Assembly (NCBI GenBank): GCA_913044085.1
Contig: CAJWNW010000043.1
Coordinates: 1 to 12,755 of the forward strand
Direction of reading: 5' to 3'
Source: an uncultured Flavobacteriaceae bacterium
GTDB lineage: Bacteria > Bacteroidota > Bacteroidia > Flavobacteriales > Flavobacteriaceae
DNA length: 12,755 bases
A program made the position numbers and the translations under genes. Of the stretch, positions 8,059 through 12,755 are shown piece after piece. Positions within the stretch are counted from its first letter, which is position 1; the number at the start of each line of letters is the position of its first letter. Under the pieces are notes generated by a model. The model had not been told where the DNA came from. It made no database searches and was given only the letters and a program-made list of their open reading frames with translations.

Positions 8059-9066
8059 ATGACTGTAAAATCTCTTTTGAAAAATATTTCTATTGTACTT
8101 TCATTAATTGGAATATCCATTTCTTGTACAACTGATGACATCTTACCCGCCTTAGAATTAAATACAAACGAAACTGTTCTGAGTGAAGCAGGAGGAACCT
8201 TATCCCTTTCTGCGGTCCTCAACTCGACCGCATCCCAACAAATTTCCATTCCATTGATATTATCTGGTACGGCCTTGCTTTCTGAAGATTATTCAGTCAG
8301 TGCAGAACAAATTATCATACAGCCTGGCAATGAATCAGGAAGTGTAATTTTTTCAGGCTTGCAAGACAATTCAATTGAAGGAACTGAATCAATAACCGTT
8401 CAAATATCTAACAATCAAGATGTGTTATTGGTTTCTGAAACTCAAATCGAAATTTCACTTTTGGATGATGATGTGGATACGGATGAGGATGGCGTTCCAG
8501 ACAATGTGGACAGTTGTCCAGAACAATCTGGCTTTGCTGAGTACGATGGTTGTTTGTATCCTAGAATAATTATTAACGAAGTGTTGTACGATCCACCTTC
8601 TGGTTCCGCAGGAGATGCCAATGGTGATGGCACTAGAGATGCCAATGGCGATGAATTTATAGAATTTTACAATTTAGGTTCGCAAAACGTGGATATTTCA
8701 GGCTTTACAATTTCTGATGCCACACAGTTAAGACATGTTTTTCCTGAAGGGACTTTAGTTCCATCTAACGGTGCATTGGTTCTTTTTGGAAGTGGAAATC
8801 CAACAGGGAACTTTGGAGAATCCATAGTACAAATCGCTTCGGAAGGTTTGATTAATATGAATAATTCTGGAGATTTTGTGACCTTCGCCGATTCCGATGG
8901 AAACACAATACTCACATTTGATGTTGAGCCACTTTCCAACAATCCAGATGAATCTTATTCCAGAAGTCCCGATCTTACAGGGGAGTTTGAACAACACGCT
9001 GGAATTCCAGAATCTAATGGTGCATTATTCTCACCAGGTACTCGAACGGATGGCAGTTCTTTTTAA
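8059..9066 (+). CDS. Surface lipoprotein with Calx-beta, TSP3-like and lamin-tail domains
   Basis: A 335-residue predicted lipoprotein. The hydrophobic leader ends at Cys23 (ISISC), followed by TTDD, an acidic stretch like the surface-export signals of Flavobacteriia lipoproteins. Residues about 34-137 resemble a Calx-beta domain (LLSEDYSV near 73-80, then GNESGSVIFSG and DNSIEGTESITVQIS). Residues 138-166 form one thrombospondin type-3-like calcium loop (DVDTDEDGVPDNVDSCP, Cys153 and Cys165). Residues about 167-325 are a lamin-tail domain (IIINEVLYDPP, then DEFIEFYNLGSQNVDISGF at about 198-216) with an Asp-rich insert. No catalytic motif was found, so adhesion or ligand capture is likely. 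It shares the LTD type with the preceding gene, but by a different anchor. DcuC begins 20 bases later with no terminator between, so this is probably the first gene of the operon that follows. Confidence 0.85.
   Translation: MTVKSLLKNISIVLSLIGISISCTTDDILPALELNTNETVLSEAGGTLSLSAVLNSTASQQISIPLILSGTALLSEDYSVSAEQIIIQPGNESGSVIFSGLQDNSIEGTESITVQISNNQDVLLVSETQIEISLLDDDVDTDEDGVPDNVDSCPEQSGFAEYDGCLYPRIIINEVLYDPPSGSAGDANGDGTRDANGDEFIEFYNLGSQNVDISGFTISDATQLRHVFPEGTLVPSNGALVLFGSGNPTGNFGESIVQIASEGLINMNNSGDFVTFADSDGNTILTFDVEPLSNNPDESYSRSPDLTGEFEQHAGIPESNGALFSPGTRTDGSSF
8613..8653 (+). repeat. Short tandem repeat encoding an Asp-rich calcium-type loop
   Basis: Two 17-base copies (8613-8629 and 8637-8653) differ at one base and are offset by 24 bases, encoding two DANGD units eight residues apart inside the LTD (residues 186-198). 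It probably arose by local duplication, and the acidic residues could bind calcium. Similar inserts occur in other bacterial LTDs. Confidence 0.6.
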
Positions 9067-9086
9067 TTTAGCGCGATAACAATATA

Positions 9087-10448
9087 ATGGAATATTTAGG
9101 AGCCGTACTGTCATTATTTTTCATTGCTTTTACTGGGATCCTTTTGTTAAAAAAGTACAACCCGCATGCAGTGTTGTTAGTTTCTGGATTATTAATGTTA
9201 ATCATAGCACAGCTCCTAAATTATAATTTGCCAACGCTGAAAGAACCAACAGGGTTTTTAGGTTTTGATTTATTTAGATATATCAAAGAATCTTTCAGTA
9301 AAACAAATGCGGGAGTTGGCTTAATGATTATGGCTATAGGCGGTTTTGTAGCCTACATTGATAAAATTGAGGCTTCTGATGCCCTGGTATTTGTGGCAAT
9401 GAAACCATTAAAACTATTCAAAAAATATCCTTATGTAGCTGCCTCTTTGGTCATTCCAATTGGTCAACTTTTATTTGTTGCTATTCCATCTGCTGCAGGC
9501 TTGGGTTTGTTATTGATGGCTTCTATGTTTCCAATCCTTGTCAATTTAGGAGTGAGTCGTTTATCTGCTGTTTCTGTCATTACGGCCACTACTGCTTTTG
9601 GAATTGGACCAGCGTCAGCAATTACGGCTAGCGCCACGGATATTGCTGGAGTAGATACCATCAGCTTTTTTTTAAAGTCGCAAATTCCAATGGTCATTCC
9701 TTTAAGCATTGTTATGATGGTTACTTATTATTTTGTGAACCGTCATTTTGATAAAAAAATAGCATTGGAAATGGAAATCCAAACTACTGAAACAAAAGAA
9801 ATCAAAGTGCCACTCGTTTATGCATTTATTCCCATACTGCCTATTGTTCTTTTGATTGTGTTTTCAAAAATCTTTAACCTTTTTAATACAACTATTGCTT
9901 TAGACACCACCACCGCCATGTTTATAAGTGTTTTTGTCGCTTTATTATTTGAGTTTGCTCGAACCAAAAATACTAAAACAGTTTTAGAATCATTGAAGAC
10001 GTTTTGGAATGGCATGGGTAATATCTTCAAAACAGTAGTGACGCTCATCATAGCTGCTGATATTTTTGCCAAAGGCTTGATCAGTCTTGGATTTATTGAA
10101 GGCCTGCTTGATGTCTCCCAAAATTTTGGGTTTGGAGTTGTAGGGATTGGCGTGGTAATGACTGTAATGATATTTTTAGCCTCTATGCTCATGGGCAGTG
10201 GAAACGCATCCTTTTTTGCCTTTGGTCCTTTGGTCCCTAAAATTGCAGACAAATTGGGTATTGAGACCGCAGAGATTATTTTACCTATGCAATTATCTGC
10301 CTCAATGGGACGTACGGTTTCGCCCATTTCAGGAGTGATGATTGCAACTGCTGAAATTGCAAAGGTTTCAACCCTTGCCATTGTAAAAAGAAATATCATT
10401 CCATTGGGAATGGCCTTGTTGGTTATGCTAATTTATCATTTCATTTAA
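9087..10448 (+). CDS. DcuC-family C4-dicarboxylate transporter
   Basis: A 453-residue inner-membrane protein with about 11-12 hydrophobic segments, close to the length of E. coli DcuC (461 residues). It matches that family along its whole length: MIMAIGGFVAYIDKI (80-94), PSAAGLGLLLMASMFPILVN (134-153), and especially MGSGNASFFAF (369-379) followed by SMGRTVSPISGVMIATAEIAK (406-426). E. coli DcuC exports succinate and exchanges C4-dicarboxylates under anaerobic conditions; related Dcu proteins also carry aspartate. The isoaspartyl dipeptidase gene begins 4 bases after the stop, so the two are translated from one message. That makes aspartate, or an aspartyl compound such as the dipeptidase substrate, a sensible cargo (inference). 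The family is clear; direction and cargo are not. No Shine-Dalgarno precedes the start. Confidence 0.9.
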   Translation: MEYLGAVLSLFFIAFTGILLLKKYNPHAVLLVSGLLMLIIAQLLNYNLPTLKEPTGFLGFDLFRYIKESFSKTNAGVGLMIMAIGGFVAYIDKIEASDALVFVAMKPLKLFKKYPYVAASLVIPIGQLLFVAIPSAAGLGLLLMASMFPILVNLGVSRLSAVSVITATTAFGIGPASAITASATDIAGVDTISFFLKSQIPMVIPLSIVMMVTYYFVNRHFDKKIALEMEIQTTETKEIKVPLVYAFIPILPIVLLIVFSKIFNLFNTTIALDTTTAMFISVFVALLFEFARTKNTKTVLESLKTFWNGMGNIFKTVVTLIIAADIFAKGLISLGFIEGLLDVSQNFGFGVVGIGVVMTVMIFLASMLMGSGNASFFAFGPLVPKIADKLGIETAEIILPMQLSASMGRTVSPISGVMIATAEIAKVSTLAIVKRNIIPLGMALLVMLIYHFI

Positions 10449-10452
10449 GAAT

Positions 10453-11598
10453 ATGCTTACACTTATAAAGAATACAAATTTATATGCTCCCGCTTCTTTG
10501 GGCCAAAAAGACCTACTTGTCGCTGGGGGTAAAATTGTGAAAATTGCTAGTAATTTAAAAACTTTTGAAAATGAAGCTGCTATTTTTGATGCCAAAGGAA
10601 AAATTGTGACACCTGGACTCATAGACCAGCACATTCACATCGCTGGTGCAGGGGGTAAGCATGGATTTTCATCTATGACGCCAGAAATTATGCTCAGTGA
10701 ACTCATTGGCTGCGGTACTACCACAGTGGTTGGGCTTATGGGAACTGATGGAATTGCTAGGTCGATTCAAACACTTTATGCCAAAGCTAAATCTTTAGAA
10801 GAAGAAGGAATTTCTGCCTATATGTTGTGTGGCTATTACGGATTGGATTCTTTAACCTTAACTAATAATGTACAAAGCGATATGATTTTTATTGATAAGG
10901 TGCTGGGTTGTAAAATAGCTATCAGTGACGTCCGTTCCTCATATCCAACGACTTTAGATTTGGTGCGAAAGCTCAAAGATATTATGGTTGGTGGATTTAT
11001 CGCCAAGAAAAAAGGAATTTTACACATACACTTAGGCAACCTTGAAACAAAAATGGATGTGCTTTTTAAATTGGTCAACGAATATCAATTTCCTATTGAT
11101 CACATATCGCCTACGCATGTGGGTCGAACAAAAGCGCTTTTTGAACAAGCTATAGACTTTGCGAAATTAGGGGGTATGATTGATATTACCACTGGGGCCT
11201 CAAAATATACAGATCCCTACAAATCTGTTTTGTATGCATTGGAAAAAGGCGTTTCGATAGACCAAATAACCTTCAGCTCAGATGGCAATGCAGGCTTGAC
11301 AAAATTTGATGCTAACGGAAATTTTATTGGCGTAACAAAAGCTCCAATTGATCAAAACCTTGCTCAAACAGTAGCCCTAGTTCAAAAGGGAGGGGTTGAT
11401 ATTGCAGATGCTTTTTCACTCATAACACTCAACCCCGCTAATAATTTAGGATTGCAATACAAAGGGCGTATTGAAGTGGGCAGCGACGCAGATTTATGCT
11501 GTTTTACAAACGATTTTATACTAACGGATGTTTTTGCCAAGGGCCAACAAATGATGGTTAATGGAGACATTATTGTGGAAGGAAATTATGAAAATTAA
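10453..11598 (+). CDS. iadA: Isoaspartyl dipeptidase-like amidohydrolase (peptidase M38)
   Basis: A 381-residue cytoplasmic metalloenzyme of the amidohydrolase superfamily, aligning without gaps at most sites to E. coli IadA with a constant offset of 8 residues. IadA cleaves beta-aspartyl (isoAsp) dipeptides, releasing aspartate. The binuclear metal site is complete: His60 and His62 (DQHIHI), Lys154 (the lysine that becomes carbamylated, GCKIAISD), His193 (HIHLG), His222 (PTHVGR) and Asp277 (FSSDGN). Counterparts of E. coli Tyr137, Arg169 and Arg233 are kept (Tyr129, Arg161, Arg225), as is Thr98. However, the counterpart of Glu77, which holds the substrate amino group, is Lys69, and that of Ser289 is Gly281. 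The enzyme therefore looks active, but its substrate may differ. It follows dcuC by 4 bases and precedes a porin gene. Family call is strong; the exact substrate is less sure. Confidence 0.88.
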   Translation: MLTLIKNTNLYAPASLGQKDLLVAGGKIVKIASNLKTFENEAAIFDAKGKIVTPGLIDQHIHIAGAGGKHGFSSMTPEIMLSELIGCGTTTVVGLMGTDGIARSIQTLYAKAKSLEEEGISAYMLCGYYGLDSLTLTNNVQSDMIFIDKVLGCKIAISDVRSSYPTTLDLVRKLKDIMVGGFIAKKKGILHIHLGNLETKMDVLFKLVNEYQFPIDHISPTHVGRTKALFEQAIDFAKLGGMIDITTGASKYTDPYKSVLYALEKGVSIDQITFSSDGNAGLTKFDANGNFIGVTKAPIDQNLAQTVALVQKGGVDIADAFSLITLNPANNLGLQYKGRIEVGSDADLCCFTNDFILTDVFAKGQQMMVNGDIIVEGNYEN

Positions 11599-11614
11599 AA
11601 CGAATTATAAAAAA

Positions 11615-12755
11615 ATGAAGCTTTTTAATCTAACAGTTCTTTTGAGCGCCATACTATTTAGCGCAAATGTATATGGGCAAAACACTCAATTAGAAACATA
11701 TAAACTAGGCGAAGGCTTAAATTTCTCTCATGAAAATGGGACAAAAATTAGGTTTACTGGCTACATACAGCCCTACATTGATAGCAAAAATTACACTGAT
11801 TTGGATGAGAATAGTACCCAAAACCGTTTTAGATTGCGCCGAGCAAGATTCCGTTTAGATGGGAATTTAAAAAACGAGCGCTTCAAGTATAGATTCGCCT
11901 TTGATTTGAGTGGTACCTCAGAAGCGGGAGATGTAAGCTCCAATTATTTATTGGACGCTTTTGTTTCTTATGATGTTACAAGTAGAATTAAAGCCACTTT
12001 TGGGCAACGATCAACCTATACCGATAACAGAGAACTTTTTATGTCTTCTAATACCTTGCAGTTAGTGGAGCGCAGTCGGGTTACATCTGCTTTTGCTAGT
12101 ATTCGAGAATTTGGGTTGTTTGTCCAAGGGAATTTTAGAACAGGACGCGGTTCTTACTTAAGACCTTATTTTGTTTTAACCAATGGAGACGGAGGCAATG
12201 TTTTAGGTAAAGACCATGGCGGTTTAAAAATCGGAGGTCGAATTGATTTCTTACCCTTTGGATTATTTACCAACAAAGGGCAGTTTAGACAAGCCGACGT
12301 GATGCGAGAAACTGCTCCAAAATTAGTTATTGGAACTCATTTCAGTCATAACAACGGTATGAGCAGCCGCCGCGGTCGTGGCAGTGGCGATCTTATTTAT
12401 TTAAATGAGTTGGGAGAGGAATCTTTACCAGATTACACCAAAATTGGTTTTGATTTGTTATTTAAATACAATGGGTTTTCTGCATTGGCTGAGTATATAA
12501 AAACAGCCGCTACGGTTCCAGATGACATAACACAGCGCGTCCGAAATAATGGTACATATTCATCTACTTTTGAGGTTAATGATCTTCAAGACGTGGAAAA
12601 CTATGTCAAGGGTCGCATGATGCTAGGGGAGGCCTACAACATTCAAATGGGGTATTTATTTAAGAATGGTTTTTCGATTGATGGGCGCTATACACATTTG
12701 AATGCCGATAAGCATTCGTTTTTAAACAATGCCACTTTTTATAACAGGCCTAATT
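11615..12755 (+). CDS. Outer membrane porin, PorO/P (phosphate-selective porin) type, 3' end missing
   Basis: An open frame runs off the window after 380 codons. Starting at 11615 gives the signal peptide MKLFNLTVLLSAILFSANVYG with likely cleavage before a Gln, typical of Flavobacteriia. An in-frame ATG at 11588, inside the last codons of iadA, would add nine polar residues; 11615, 16 bases after the iadA stop, fits the signal peptide better. The mature part shows a beta-barrel pattern of alternating residues and aromatic girdles. It has the porin O/P style opening IRFTGYIQPYID, then RFRLRRARFRLDGNLKNERF, LLDAFVSYDV, KATFGQRSTY and LRPYFVLTNGDGG. It would provide diffusion or binding of small anionic solutes across the outer membrane. 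Being the last visible gene after dcuC and iadA, it likely supplies their substrate. The C-terminal strands are not visible. Confidence 0.82.
   Translation, partial: MKLFNLTVLLSAILFSANVYGQNTQLETYKLGEGLNFSHENGTKIRFTGYIQPYIDSKNYTDLDENSTQNRFRLRRARFRLDGNLKNERFKYRFAFDLSGTSEAGDVSSNYLLDAFVSYDVTSRIKATFGQRSTYTDNRELFMSSNTLQLVERSRVTSAFASIREFGLFVQGNFRTGRGSYLRPYFVLTNGDGGNVLGKDHGGLKIGGRIDFLPFGLFTNKGQFRQADVMRETAPKLVIGTHFSHNNGMSSRRGRGSGDLIYLNELGEESLPDYTKIGFDLLFKYNGFSALAEYIKTAATVPDDITQRVRNNGTYSSTFEVNDLQDVENYVKGRMMLGEAYNIQMGYLFKNGFSIDGRYTHLNADKHSFLNNATFYNRPN

Noticed and set aside
8897..9079. A 60-codon frame overlapping the end of the LTD lipoprotein gene
   Set aside because: It lies in another frame of a gene whose LTD motifs continue to its own stop at 9066, and it shows no sign of frameshift or family similarity.
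9818..10399. A 193-codon antisense open frame inside the DcuC gene
   Set aside because: It lies wholly opposite a well-supported membrane protein gene. Its translation is low in complexity and matches no family I recognise; long antisense frames are common opposite hydrophobic genes.
11588..11614. ATG at 11588 as the porin start, overlapping iadA by 11 bases
   Set aside because: It would place nine polar and basic residues before an already complete signal peptide beginning at 11615; the downstream start fits better, though the upstream one is not excluded.

Overview
The window reads as chromosomal DNA of an AT-rich member of the Bacteroidota, most likely a marine or aquatic Flavobacteriaceae. 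The evidence is as follows. Two proteins end in C-terminal sorting domains of the type IX secretion system (T9SS). Lipoproteins carry acidic residues just after the lipid-bearing cysteine. A DUF1800/DUF1501 gene pair and a PorO/P-type outer membrane porin are present. None of the genes has a Shine-Dalgarno sequence, and one intergenic region has a perfect TAnnTTTG promoter element. Family assignments come from reading the proteins by eye; no database search was possible.

Layout: (1) 1-200, the end of a tRNA-Pro(TGG) gene, a complete tRNA-Arg(TCT) gene and a strong intrinsic terminator. (2) 360-3736 (+), a tight pair encoding a DUF1800 protein without an export signal and a DUF1501 protein with a Tat-like leader and a T9SS C-terminal domain. 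(3) 3759-6138 (-), convergent to the pair, a two-gene operon of a putative lipoprotein alpha/beta hydrolase followed by a DASS/SLC13-type carboxylate transporter. (4) 6231-7901 (+), divergent from the hydrolase, a T9SS-secreted protein with lamin-tail (LTD) domains, ending in a clear terminator at 7921-7953. (5) 8059-12755 (+), a probable operon of an LTD/Calx-beta surface lipoprotein, a DcuC-family C4-dicarboxylate transporter, an isoaspartyl dipeptidase (IadA) and an outer membrane porin cut by the window end.

The last block is the most coherent functional unit. A porin for the outer membrane, a DcuC-like carrier for the inner membrane and a cytoplasmic amidohydrolase that would split beta-aspartyl peptides together look like an uptake-and-cleavage route for small acidic peptides or aspartate-type compounds. 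The IadA keeps its metal site, but two residues that contact substrate in the E. coli enzyme appear changed, so its true substrate is open. The window contains no mobile elements, CRISPR arrays, integrases or obvious pseudogenes.
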